A stretch of 64,000 nucleotides of DNA from Streptomyces sp. T12 (GTDB lineage: Bacteria; Actinomycetota; Actinomycetes; Streptomycetales; Streptomycetaceae). This document shows, piece after piece, positions 17,484 to 25,885 of this stretch. The translations under genes were made by a program, and so were the position numbers. The stretch covers positions 8,845,001-8,909,000 of the forward strand of contig NZ_CP117866.1 in the NCBI RefSeq assembly GCF_028736035.1, in the 5' to 3' direction. Under the pieces are notes generated by a model that saw nothing but the letters and a program-made list of their open reading frames with translations, did no database searches and was not told the DNA's origin. Every line of letters begins with the position of its first letter. The first letter of the stretch is position 1.

Positions 17484-18362
17484 ATGCCCAGCCCAGAGCC
17501 ACGTCCCACGATTCACATTCCGGGGACCACCAGCCACACCATCGCCCCGCGCACAGGACGCCACAGCCGTGAGGGAACCCTGCGCTACCTCAAGGCGGGC
17601 ACCGGTGCTCCCGTGGTCCTGCTGCACACCGTGCGCACCCAGGCCGAGCACTTCCGCCACCTCATCCCGCTGATCTCGGACCAGTACACCGTGTATGCCC
17701 TCGACCTGCCGGGGATGGGCTACTCCGAGATCGTGCCCGGCGCGTCGTACGACGAGCCGGCCATGCGCGCGGGCGTCAAGCGGCTCCTGACCGAACTCGA
17801 CCTCCACGACGTGACGTTGGTGGGGGAGTCCATGGGGGCGGTGCTCGCCCTGACCGCCGCGGCCGACCTGCCCGAGCGGGTCCGGCGCGTCGTCGCGGTG
17901 AACGCGTACGACTTCCGCGGCGGTATCGCCCGGTCCAGTCTTCTCGCCCGTGTGGTGGTCGGCGGTGTCCTCACTCCGGGGGTGGGCCCGGTGGTCGCCG
18001 GGGTGGAGCCCAAGGCCGCCCTCCGCAGGATCCTGCAGGGCGGGCTGGTCGACAAGACCGCTCTGCGGGAGGACTACGTCGACGAGCTCCTCCAGGTGGG
18101 CAGCCGCCCCGGCTACCCGACCGTCGCCAGGGCCGTGTACCAGAACCTGCCCAGCCTCATCGCCGCCCGCTCGCGCTACCCCGAGGTCAAGGCACCCGTC
18201 CACCTCGTCTACGGGGAGAAGGACTGGTCGCGGCCGTCGGACCGGCAAGCCGACAAGGAACTGCTGCCGGCCGCCGATTTCACGCAGGTGCCGGGAGCAG
18301 GCCACTTCATCGCCTTGGAACGGCCCGACCTGCTGGCCGACCTGCTGAACGCGGTGGCGTGA
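17484..18362 (+). CDS. Alpha/beta hydrolase
   Basis: A 292-residue hydrolase of the epoxide-hydrolase/haloperoxidase-like fold: LDLPGMGYS, nucleophile elbow VGESMGA, acid in GEKDWSRPSD, and His in GAGHFIALERP. The chosen start (MPSPEPRP, 17484) leaves the two TetR operators upstream in the leader. It is followed by a CocE-type hydrolase 104 bases later, and the two probably form one TetR-controlled unit. The substrate is not predictable. Confidence 0.85.
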   Translation: MPSPEPRPTIHIPGTTSHTIAPRTGRHSREGTLRYLKAGTGAPVVLLHTVRTQAEHFRHLIPLISDQYTVYALDLPGMGYSEIVPGASYDEPAMRAGVKRLLTELDLHDVTLVGESMGAVLALTAAADLPERVRRVVAVNAYDFRGGIARSSLLARVVVGGVLTPGVGPVVAGVEPKAALRRILQGGLVDKTALREDYVDELLQVGSRPGYPTVARAVYQNLPSLIAARSRYPEVKAPVHLVYGEKDWSRPSDRQADKELLPAADFTQVPGAGHFIALERPDLLADLLNAVA

Positions 18363-18466
18363 CCGCCCCGAGAGCGCCGTAGTCACCCCCGTTCGGGTGT
18401 AGTGCGGGACGGGGACCAGGTTCGACCATGTGCCTGACAGCGTCGTGGCATGCAAAGGGGCAGCGC

Positions 18467-20143
18467 ATGGCAGAGATTCAGATCGAGTTCGATGTTCCGG
18501 CGGAGATGCGTGATGGCACGGTGCTGCGCGCGGATGTCTACCGGCCCGGGGGTACGGGGCCGTGGCCGGTGCTGCTGAGCCGACTGCCGTACGGCAAGCA
18601 GATGGCCCTGGCGATCGCCCTCCTCGATCCCCTGGCGGCGGCTCGGCGTGGCTTCATGGTGATCCTCCAGGACACCCGCGGCCGGTTCGCCTCCGAGGGG
18701 GAGTGGGAGCCCTGGACGTACGAGGAGAGCGACGGGTACGACACCGTACGGTGGGCCGCTGCCCTCCCCGGAGCGAACGGCTCCGTCGGCATGATCGGCG
18801 CCAGCTACTTCGGCAACACCCAGTGGATGGCGGCGCTGTCCAAGCCGCCGGAGCTGAAGGCGATCGCGCCGATGGTCACGTGGTCCGACCCGGACGACGG
18901 ACTGTGGACGCGCGGCGGCGCGATCGAACTCGGCATCACCGCGCCCTGGTCCCTCATGATGGGCGCCGACGCGCTGATGCGCCGTCACAGCACCGACCCG
19001 GCCACGCTCGGCGGCAGCCTCGGCAGGCTCGTGCAGGATCTCGACGGCCTGGCCGACGGCGGCTACGGCGAACTGCCCGCCGGGCGGTTCCCCGCGTTCG
19101 CCCGGCACGACCTTCCCGAGCTGGGCTACGAGCGTTCCCGACGGGAGCCCGACTGGGCGCGTTCCTCCCGTGTCGCGGGCCGGCACGACGAGGTCGACCT
19201 GCCCACCTTCCAGGTCGGCGGCTGGTACGACATCTTCGCCCAGGGCACGCTCGACAACTTCACCGCCATGCGCCGCGCCGGCCGGTCCGCCACGCTGATC
19301 ATGGGTCCGTGGAGTCACGCCAACCAGCAGCACGTCATCGGCGACGTCAACTTCGGGTTCGGCGCGAACTCCGCCTTCATGGGCATGCGCGGACCCCTGC
19401 ACGGCCTCCAGCTCGACTGGTTCCAGCGTACGATCGGCGACGGTGAGGCGCTGGAGCCGGACACGGGCAGGGTGCTGCTGTTCGTCATGGGCATCAACCA
19501 GTGGCGCGAGGAGACGGAATGGCCCCTGTCGCGGGCCGTGGACACGGACTTCCACTTGCGCGCCGACGGACGCCTGACGCAGGAGCCGCCCGCTGTCGCC
19601 GAGCAGGCCGAGGAGTTCACCTACGACCCCATGGACCCGGTGCCCACCACCGGCGGCGCGTTGCTGATGACCGACGAGTTCCGTCCCGGGCCTCTCGACC
19701 AGAGGGACGTGGAGGCGCGCGAGGACGTCCTGGTCTTCACCACCGAACCCCTCGCCGAGGACGTCGAGGTGACCGGCCGCGTCCGAGCTGTGCTCTTCGC
19801 CGCTACGGACGCACCCTCGACCGACTGGGTGGCACGCCTGTGCGACGTAGACGAGCACGGTGTCTCCCGCAATGTGGCCGACGGCATTGTGCGGGTGCGT
19901 GCGGCGACACCGGGCGAGGCGGCCGAACACGTCGTGGACCTGTGGTCGACCAGCATCGTCTTCCGGGCGGGTCACCGGATACGGGTCCAGGTCACCTCCA
20001 GCAACTTCCCCCGCTGGGACCGCAACCTCAACACGGGCGAACCCGAGGAGAACGCGACCACGGCCCGAGTGGCCCGGCAGCAGGTCTTCCACGACCCCGC
20101 CCGGCCGTCCCGCATCGTCCTGCCCGTGGTGCCTCCAGCCTGA
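18467..20143 (+). CDS. CocE/NonD family hydrolase (X-Pro dipeptidyl-peptidase S15 fold)
   Basis: A 558-residue protein with the S15 catalytic domain (Ser113 in GASYFGN, QDTRGRFASEG before it) and a C-terminal jelly-roll domain (about 400-555, ending with SSNFPRWDRNLNTGE). This matches cocaine-esterase-like acyl hydrolases. There is no signal peptide, so it is cytoplasmic. The start ATG at 18467 has AAAGGGGC six bases upstream. It probably hydrolyses an ester in the same TetR-controlled route as the preceding gene. Confidence 0.88.
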   Translation: MAEIQIEFDVPAEMRDGTVLRADVYRPGGTGPWPVLLSRLPYGKQMALAIALLDPLAAARRGFMVILQDTRGRFASEGEWEPWTYEESDGYDTVRWAAALPGANGSVGMIGASYFGNTQWMAALSKPPELKAIAPMVTWSDPDDGLWTRGGAIELGITAPWSLMMGADALMRRHSTDPATLGGSLGRLVQDLDGLADGGYGELPAGRFPAFARHDLPELGYERSRREPDWARSSRVAGRHDEVDLPTFQVGGWYDIFAQGTLDNFTAMRRAGRSATLIMGPWSHANQQHVIGDVNFGFGANSAFMGMRGPLHGLQLDWFQRTIGDGEALEPDTGRVLLFVMGINQWREETEWPLSRAVDTDFHLRADGRLTQEPPAVAEQAEEFTYDPMDPVPTTGGALLMTDEFRPGPLDQRDVEAREDVLVFTTEPLAEDVEVTGRVRAVLFAATDAPSTDWVARLCDVDEHGVSRNVADGIVRVRAATPGEAAEHVVDLWSTSIVFRAGHRIRVQVTSSNFPRWDRNLNTGEPEENATTARVARQQVFHDPARPSRIVLPVVPPA

Positions 20144-20459
20144 CCGGGAGCGATGGGAGAGCCCGCCGATCCGTTGCTCCGGTGGGCAAGGGCGCCGAAG
20201 TGGCCACGTCGGCTCGGTCGAAGGGCGGCAGGCATCCTGCGGCGGAGGCGATGACCTCCCACGGGCGCCTGCCCCTCGGCAAACGCCGCGGTGAAGATTC
20301 CTCGGTCAGCAGACCGACCAGGTTCCGCTCGACCGGCCTGCGATGACGCGGCCGGATCCGGAGGCGGCGGCCATCCGGTCGAGTACGGCACCGAGGGCCT
20401 GGGCCAAGGGGGCACGAGCGCAACCGCCGGCGCACCGAACTCGCCGCCCCGGAGCCACG
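20144..20459. other. Intergenic, no gene recognised
   Basis: A 316-base gap before an enoyl-CoA hydratase remnant. Several open frames but no recognisable domain or ribosome site. Confidence 0.4.
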
Positions 20460-20553
20460 TTGACCGACACCGAACCTCTGCTCGTCGAGCAACGCGGCAC
20501 CGTCCGGTGGCTGCTGCTCAACCGCCCCGAGCGGCGCAACGCCCTCGAGCAGA
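20460..20553 (+). pseudogene. Enoyl-CoA hydratase N-terminal fragment
   Basis: From the TTG at 20460 the reading gives TDTEPLLVEQRGTVRWLLLN and RPERRNALEQ, the typical first 30 residues of a crotonase-fold hydratase. The sequence then passes directly into ISL3 transposase coding sequence. The gene was cut after its first beta strands. Confidence 0.7.
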
Positions 20554-20554
20554 G

Positions 20555-21005
20555 GCGGCGGACGGGCAGCCGTCCTCAACGTCCGTGTGCGGGTGCGGCG
20601 CTTGGTGTGTCCCACGCACGGCTGCCGGCAGCCCTTCCGCGAGCAGATGCCCGGAGTGTTTGAGCGTCACCAGCGACGCACGGCCCGCCTGGCCAGGTAA
20701 GTCAAGGCTGTGGTAAAGGAGTTGGCGGGCCGGGCGGGATCTCGTTTGCTGACGATACTCGCGGCGGGCCTGCTCGCCACACGGCTCTGCGCGCCCTGCT
20801 GCGCATCCCGTTGCGCACCGGGCGGACGCCCCGCGTGATCGGCGTCGACGACTTCGCTCTGCGCCGGCGGCACCGCTATGCCGCCGTGGTGATCGACGCC
20901 GAGACCTATGAGCGGATCGACGTGCTGCCCGACCGCACCGCCGACACGCTGGAAGCTTGGCTGCGCGAGCATCCGGGCGTCGAGGTCGTGTGCCGTGACG
21001 GCTCC
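20555..21005 (+). mobile_element. ISL3-family transposase remnant
   Basis: Pieces in different frames rebuild an ISL3 transposase: VRVRRLVCPTHGCRQPFREQ (zinc-finger region), [30 protein letters not shown], then [20 protein letters not shown] (first catalytic Asp) and [11 protein letters not shown] stop interrupts it near 20698 and a frameshift lies near 20775. Both ends are missing and no terminal inverted repeats were found. It cannot transpose. Confidence 0.75.
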
Positions 21006-21039
21006 GTCACGTCCCTGCGAGCGCGAAGAACGCTCGACG

Positions 21040-21358
21040 CGGGCGCGGTTGCTGGGGAAGGCGTCCTCCAGGGCGTCCACGGCGCCGGCCCAGTCGGCGG
21101 GCAGGGTCACGTCGCGCCGGCCGGGTACCACGGCGCGATACAGGTCGTGCTCCTGGACGAACTCCAGTGAGTCAGCGACGCCCAGCTTCTCGAACAGCCC
21201 GCGCAGCGTGTACTGCTGGCCCTCCATGCCGACTCCGGACAGCTGGTGCAGCGCTGTCTCGAACTCGAAGCGGCCTCGTCGAAAGGAGGTGGCGCAGCCG
21301 CCGGGGACGTTGTCGCGCTCCGCCAGGAGGGTGCGCAGTCCGTCGAAGTCCGTCGTCG
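21040..21358 (-). pseudogene. Phytoene-desaturase-like flavin oxidoreductase fragment
   Basis: About 105 codons match the N-terminal part of carotenoid isomerase/phytoene-dehydrogenase-like oxidoreductases ([32 protein letters not shown]). The FAD-binding GxGxxG loop is missing: DFD runs straight into GLRTLLAERD, implying a deletion of around 20 codons. No normal start codon is visible and the 3' end is cut by the ISL3 remnant. It would have been translated just after the SnoaL-like gene. Confidence 0.65.
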
Positions 21359-21361
21359 TGG

Positions 21362-21769
21362 TTACTGTTCGGCGGCCTCTCGGGCGATCTGCTCGAACTG
21401 GGCGCCCATGGCCTCGCCGAGCGCCTGGGCGGCGGAGAGCGGGCGCACCATCACTGTGAACTCGTCGATCTTCCCGTCGTCGTCGAAGTGCAGGAAGTCG
21501 CATCCCTGGAGCTGCTTGCCGGCGACAGTGGCGGTGAAGACGAAGGCGTGATCGCGGCCGTCGGAATTGGCGATCTCACGGATGTAGGTGAAGTCCTCGA
21601 AGACCCGGAGCACGCCGCGCAGGATCGCCGCGGTGATCGCCTTGCCCGGGTACGGCTTGAAGGTGACGGGGCTGGTGAAGACGACGTCGTCGGCCAGCAG
21701 AGCGGCCACGGCGTCCAGGTCGCCGCTCTCGACGGCCTTGCGGAAGGGATGCATGAGCCCACTTCCCAT
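21362..21769 (-). CDS. Nuclear transport factor 2 / SnoaL-like protein
   Basis: A 135-residue single-domain protein with NTF2-like features: PFRKAVESGDLDAVAALLAD at the N-terminus and FLHFDDDGKIDEFTVMVRP near the end. This fold covers ketosteroid isomerases, polyketide cyclases and small hydratases. ATG 21754 (MHPFRK) is an alternative start with GGAAG upstream. It is divergent from a PadR regulator, with a palindrome between them. The residues that would decide the reaction cannot be judged from sequence alone. Confidence 0.75.
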   Translation of the reverse strand: MGSGLMHPFRKAVESGDLDAVAALLADDVVFTSPVTFKPYPGKAITAAILRGVLRVFEDFTYIREIANSDGRDHAFVFTATVAGKQLQGCDFLHFDDDGKIDEFTVMVRPLSAAQALGEAMGAQFEQIAREAAEQ

Positions 21770-21842
21770 ACTCAGAAATGTGAATAGGTGTGTTGGAGAG
21801 TAGAGGGCCCGTTAGGGCTTGTCTACAGGGAAGGGGGGGGGA

Positions 21843-21855
21843 TGACTATTAGTCA
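21843..21855. promoter_or_regulatory. Palindromic operator TGACTATTAGTCA
   Basis: A perfect 13-bp palindrome in the SnoaL/PadR divergent promoter, followed by GATTAATC (21863-21870). A partial match (TTAGTCAATAA) follows the PadR gene at about 22484. Likely bound by the PadR protein. Confidence 0.65.
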
Positions 21856-21885
21856 CCTTGTTGATTAATCTGCTAGCTTGCATCC

Positions 21886-22461
21886 ATGGCTTTGCGGAAC
21901 GCGGTGATGGCCGCGCTGCTGGAGGGCGAGGCGTCCGGGTACGACCTCGCGAAGGCGTTCGACGCGACGGTGGCCAACTTCTGGATGTCGACGCCTCAGC
22001 AGCTCTACCGGGAGCTGGATCGCATGGAGGCCGAAGGGCTCGTCACGGCCCGCGTCGTCGAGCAGAAGCGCCGCCCCAACAAGCGACTGTTCTCCTTGAC
22101 GGAGGCCGGGCGGAAGGCCGTCCACGCCTTCACCGCCGAGCCCTTGGGTAAACCGGCGGTGATCCGGGACGAGTTGCTTGTCAAGGTGCAGTGCCTGGAC
22201 GCGGGCGACATGGAAGCGGTCCAGACCGCCATCACCGAGCGCATGGAGTGGGCCACCGCCAAGCTGGCCCGCTACGAGCGGCTCCGGCAGCGCCTGCTCG
22301 ACGGGCGCTCTGAGGAGGCGTACTTCGCCGAGGCCGAGCGCATCGGCCCGTATCTCACCCTGCTGCGCGGGATGTCGTTCGAGCGGGAGAACCTCCAGTG
22401 GGGGGACATGGCGCTGCGCAGGCTCGAACAGCGCACGGCCGCGCTCCGGGCCGACGGCTGA
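21886..22461 (+). CDS. PadR family transcriptional regulator
   Basis: A 191-residue protein with the PadR winged helix (about 1-75: ALLEGEASGYDLAKAF, QLYRELDRMEAEGLV) and the Vir C-terminal helical dimerisation domain (about 95-185). It is the typical length of the AphA/Vir-type PadR subgroup. The divergent palindrome suggests autoregulation and control of the SnoaL-like gene and its broken partner. Confidence 0.9.
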   Translation: MALRNAVMAALLEGEASGYDLAKAFDATVANFWMSTPQQLYRELDRMEAEGLVTARVVEQKRRPNKRLFSLTEAGRKAVHAFTAEPLGKPAVIRDELLVKVQCLDAGDMEAVQTAITERMEWATAKLARYERLRQRLLDGRSEEAYFAEAERIGPYLTLLRGMSFERENLQWGDMALRRLEQRTAALRADG

Positions 22462-22788
22462 CTGCGGCGGTCCCACCCACACAGTTAGTCAATAATTTTA
22501 GTAGCTGGATGGTCGTGAGCAGCCCGGCCTCCCAGGGGTCGTCGGTCTGTGTGCGAGCGAGGACCGGCTGCGGTTCCTTGTCGGCGGGATTGCGATGCAG
22601 TCCCTTGTGTTGGACTGACGTAGAACACGGTGAACAGCAGTGCCACGACGCCTACGACCACATCGCTGACGATCCGCAGACGCTTCGCGCGTAGTACGCG
22701 AAGGGATGGACGTCACTCATTTCCAGCTCCCGTCCGGTGAAGAGCAGTTCAGCACGAGGAGCCGCCGGCGTCGTCGCAAGCCAGAGCA
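22462..22788. other. Intergenic remnant with a coding-like hydrophobic segment
   Basis: On the minus strand at about 22610-22700, one frame reads RLRIVSDVVVGVVALLFTVF, which looks like a membrane helix following a frameshifted start (MSDVHPFAYYARS). I cannot name it. It may be the remains of a small membrane gene. Confidence 0.3.
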
Positions 22789-23595
22789 TCACACCGATGG
22801 GGAGGTGTCCCCAGCGGACGCGGCCACCGGAAGCAGCGCCGGCCGCTTGGCCTGGCGGCCGTCGCCGGAGGAGCGGCCACGCAGGCGGCGGCCGATCCAA
22901 GGGCCGAGGAAGGTGCCGGCCCAGCGTAGTTCGGCACCCGCGGTCCTCCAGACAGAGATGTCTGTCCCCTCGGCCGGAAGGGGAAGGGTCCACTTGTCGT
23001 CGCTGCCCGGCAGACCGAGCGCCTGGGCCGCGGCAGCCGCGATGCGCGCGTGTCCCAGCGGGCCGGCGTGCAGCCGGTCAGCACTCCACAACCGGGGATC
23101 GGTCGCCGCCGCGTGCGCGGCCGTCTCCGCCACCACCACGCCGTGGCGGTCGGCGGCCTCCCGGATGCGCGCGTTGAGTGCGAGAACACGGTGACCGATC
23201 GGGCGGGCCAACGGCGTGATACGCCCGACATCGGGAAACATGAGGGTCGCGACGGTGGCGCCCTGCGCCGTGAGGGCGGCGAACATCGCCTCAACATGGC
23301 CTGCCACCTCGTCGAGGTCGCAGCCCGGGCGCAACGCATCGTTGACCCCAGCCACCACGGTGGCGAGGTCGGGCCGCATCGCGAGAGCCGGAGCCAGCTG
23401 CTCGGCGCGCACCTGACCGGCCTTACGGCCGCGCACCGCGAGGTTGGCGTAGAGCAGGCCGGGGCTGTGGCGGGCGACCTGCTCGGCGAGCCGGTCCGCC
23501 CAGCCCCGAAGACCACGGACGTCGTCGCCGTCCCCGAGCCCCTCGGTGTGACTGTCACCCAGGGCGACATAGCGCAGATACCCACTGCTCGACAC
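22789..23595 (-). CDS. SGNH/GDSL hydrolase family protein
   Basis: A 268-residue cytoplasmic esterase-like protein with block I GDSHTEG (Ser15), the block III Asn of VAGVND and block V DRLHAGPLGH, giving the Ser/Asp-His pair. The C-terminal 70 residues are Arg/Gly-rich and probably disordered. The start is GTG at 23595. A palindrome lies 61 bases upstream of the start. Many Streptomyces SGNH proteins with this arrangement are next to their own regulator; none is adjacent here. Confidence 0.85.
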   Translation of the reverse strand: MSSSGYLRYVALGDSHTEGLGDGDDVRGLRGWADRLAEQVARHSPGLLYANLAVRGRKAGQVRAEQLAPALAMRPDLATVVAGVNDALRPGCDLDEVAGHVEAMFAALTAQGATVATLMFPDVGRITPLARPIGHRVLALNARIREAADRHGVVVAETAAHAAATDPRLWSADRLHAGPLGHARIAAAAAQALGLPGSDDKWTLPLPAEGTDISVWRTAGAELRWAGTFLGPWIGRRLRGRSSGDGRQAKRPALLPVAASAGDTSPSV

Positions 23596-23655
23596 GGGGT
23601 CGACCGCCTCTCGTCAACGCTGCTGATGGAAGTGGCACATGGCCATCGCTAAACA

Positions 23656-23669
23656 ACTAGGCACCTAGT
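23656..23669. promoter_or_regulatory. Palindromic operator ACTAGGCACCTAGT
   Basis: Arms ACTAGG and CCTAGT are perfect inverted repeats around CA. The flanks CAAC and GTTG suggest a longer, looser dyad. It is placed at the SGNH hydrolase promoter. The regulator is unknown; the form resembles MarR/TetR sites. Confidence 0.6.
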
Positions 23670-24055
23670 CGCATTGTTGAATATGAGGATAGCTACGGGC
23701 TCACCTTCCTGCAAAGTGACGCCGCTCAGGCAGGAGCTGAGGCCGTCGAGGGCGGTCCACCGCCTTGGTCCCGTGCCGACCTCACCGCCCATTGCCTCTT
23801 CAGACCTGAGCACCGACCACGGTCTGAGCCGGCACCTGAGCGCCCGGGTCATCAACGGCATGCACAACGAGGACGCGGTCGGCTTCGCCACCGCCCGCCG
23901 TTTCGCGCCGAACCGCCCGTACCGGGTCACCTTCAACGGTGGCGTCCACGGCCCGGGCGACAACGCCTACTGCCAGGCCGCCATGTCCCCGGCCGATCCG
24001 GCCGGGAGGGTCCGCCGGCGGCGGCCGGGCGCTCGGAGTCGGCCCTGTCGAGGGG
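23670..24055. other. Intergenic region, unidentified coding-like piece
   Basis: On the plus strand at about 23830-23970 a frame reads VINGMHNEDAVGFATARRF and NRPYRVTFNGGVHGPGDN. This looks protein-like in composition but is not recognised, lacks a start, and runs into the 3' end of the opposing aldehyde dehydrogenase gene. Possible remnant. Confidence 0.3.
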
Positions 24056-25516
24056 TCAGGCGAGGGAAATAACGACCGACTTGGTCCTCGTGTACGCCTG
24101 CAGCGCCTCCGGCCCGGATTCGCGTCCGTAGCCGGACTGCTTGACGCCGCCGAAGGGCACGGCGGGATCGAGCATGGCCCAGTCGTTGACCCAGACGATG
24201 CCGGCGTCCAGTCGCGCGGCGACCCGATGGGCGCGCGCCAGGTCGGACGTCTGCAGACCGGCGGCGAGTCCGTACGGCGTGCTGTTCGCCAGCGCGATCG
24301 CCTCTTCCTCGGTGTCGAAGGGCTGAACCGTCAGCACCGGGCCGAAGATCTCCTCCTGGACGGTGCGGGCGTCGTTGTCCAGGCCGGCGATGACGGTGGG
24401 CTTGAAGTAGTAACCGCCGTTGAGTTCCAAGCGCTCACCGCCGACGACGATGCGGCCGCCGTCCTCGACGGCCGCTTTCACGAAGCCCTCGACGTTCTCC
24501 ACGTGCCGCTCGCCGGCCATCGGCCCGACGACGGTGGCCGGGTCGAAGGGGTCGCCGACGGGGACCGCCGGAACCGCGTCGGCGAGGATGCCCATCGTGG
24601 TGTCGTACAGGGACCGGTGGACCAGCAGCCGGGGTCCGCCCATACAGAACTGTCCGGTGTTGAAGACGAAGGCCTTGATGATCGCGCCGATCGCCTTCCC
24701 GACGTCGGCGTCCTCGAAGACGATGTGCGGCGCGTTGCCACCCAACTCCATGGTGACGGGCTTGAGTTGCTCGCCGGCCGTGCTCGCCGCCAGGCGGCCG
24801 ACCCTCGTCGACCCGGTGAAGGCGATCTTGTCGACGCCCGGGTGACGCACCAGTGCCTCACCCAGGACGGGGCCGCTGCCGGTGACGACGTTCACCACTC
24901 CCGCGGGAACGCCGGCGTCGGCGAGGATCTCCGCCATCAGCAGCGCGCTGAGGGGGGTCTCGTCGGCCGGTTTGTGGACGATGGTGTTGCCGGCCGCCAG
25001 GGCGGGGGCGAACTTCGACGTGCTGAGGATCAACGGGAAGTTGAACGGGGTGATCGCTCCCACCACGCCGATGGGCTCCCTGCGGGTGTAGGCGTGGGAG
25101 GGGAGGGGGATCTCTCGCGTGGCCCCGTCGACCGACTGCGCCAGCGCCGAGTAGTACTCGTACGTCTCGGCCACGGTCTCCACGTCCACCCCCCGGCTGA
25201 ACGAGACGGGCTTGCCGACGTCGAGGCTCTCCACGGCGGCGATCTCGTCCGCCCGTTCGCGCACCAGATCGGCCACCCGGTGCAGCACCCGGGCGCGCTC
25301 GCGGCCCGGCGTCCGGGGCCACGGCCCCGTGTCGAAGGCCTCGCGTGCTGCGGCCACCGCGGCGGCGAGATCGCTGCCGTCGGCCTCCGCGACCGTGGTG
25401 ACGACTCTGCCGGTGGACGGGTCGATGACGTCGCGCCGCTCCTTGGACTCCGCGTCCCGCCACTCTCCGCCGATGAACAGCCTGCCCGGTTCGATGTGCG
25501 GTCGCTGCACGCTCAT
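24056..25516 (-). CDS. Aldehyde dehydrogenase family protein
   Basis: A 486-residue NAD(P)-dependent aldehyde dehydrogenase with the base Glu257 (MELGGNAP) and nucleophile Cys291 (NTGQFCMGG), TPFNFP at 156-161 and FTGSTRVG cofactor contacts. It oxidises an aldehyde to the acid. It is closest in style to the benzaldehyde/betaine aldehyde type. Monocistronic. A second, divergent aldehyde dehydrogenase lies at 26899. Confidence 0.92.
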   Translation of the reverse strand: MSVQRPHIEPGRLFIGGEWRDAESKERRDVIDPSTGRVVTTVAEADGSDLAAAVAAAREAFDTGPWPRTPGRERARVLHRVADLVRERADEIAAVESLDVGKPVSFSRGVDVETVAETYEYYSALAQSVDGATREIPLPSHAYTRREPIGVVGAITPFNFPLILSTSKFAPALAAGNTIVHKPADETPLSALLMAEILADAGVPAGVVNVVTGSGPVLGEALVRHPGVDKIAFTGSTRVGRLAASTAGEQLKPVTMELGGNAPHIVFEDADVGKAIGAIIKAFVFNTGQFCMGGPRLLVHRSLYDTTMGILADAVPAVPVGDPFDPATVVGPMAGERHVENVEGFVKAAVEDGGRIVVGGERLELNGGYYFKPTVIAGLDNDARTVQEEIFGPVLTVQPFDTEEEAIALANSTPYGLAAGLQTSDLARAHRVAARLDAGIVWVNDWAMLDPAVPFGGVKQSGYGRESGPEALQAYTRTKSVVISLA

Positions 25517-25885
25517 GGCCCGCTCGCCCTCCCGGTGCGGCGCTCAGCCGTCACCGTGCTCACGCCGGTCGCGCCACTGCGGCCGGCAGGTTTTCGGATG
25601 ATGGCCCAGCGGTGACGGCCTGGACAGGGAGCCGGGAGATGAGCGCCGGAAGTAAGGACGAATGACGTATCCCGGGCGCGACGTTCAGCCTTGTCAGGTC
25701 GGCCTGCTGTCGAGTGGCGCGCCTTCGCGGTCCGTGCTCCCGCCGGCCCGGCAGCTTTCCGTCCGATGGACCGAGGAGAGTCAGGACATTCGTCGCTGTG
25801 CACAGGTACTTGAACTCTCAAGAATTGGTCCAGGAGCCCAGCCGGACCGGCACGGCCCGTCTTGTTTTCCGTGGAAGGACGATCG
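25517..25885. other. Promoter region of the SMP-30-like gene
   Basis: This 369-base gap between divergent genes contains the CTTGAA/TTCAAG-type site at 25809. No coding feature is convincing. Confidence 0.45.
25809..25822. promoter_or_regulatory. Operator-like CTTGAACTCTCAAG
   Basis: A near-palindrome 63 bases before the SMP-30-like gene. Its 18-base context, GTACTTGAACTCTCAAGA, differs by one base from the site at 45718 in front of the YceI gene, 20 kb away. One regulator probably binds both. Confidence 0.6.

Noticed and set aside
23830..23970. Plus-strand coding-like piece with NGMHNEDAVG and NGGVHGPGDN
   Set aside because: Protein-like but unidentified, no start and no intact frame; noted in the gap entry only.
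23939..25615. 558-codon plus-strand open frame over the aldehyde dehydrogenase
   Set aside because: Antisense shadow with Gly/Asp/Arg-rich low-complexity translation; the minus strand has all catalytic residues.
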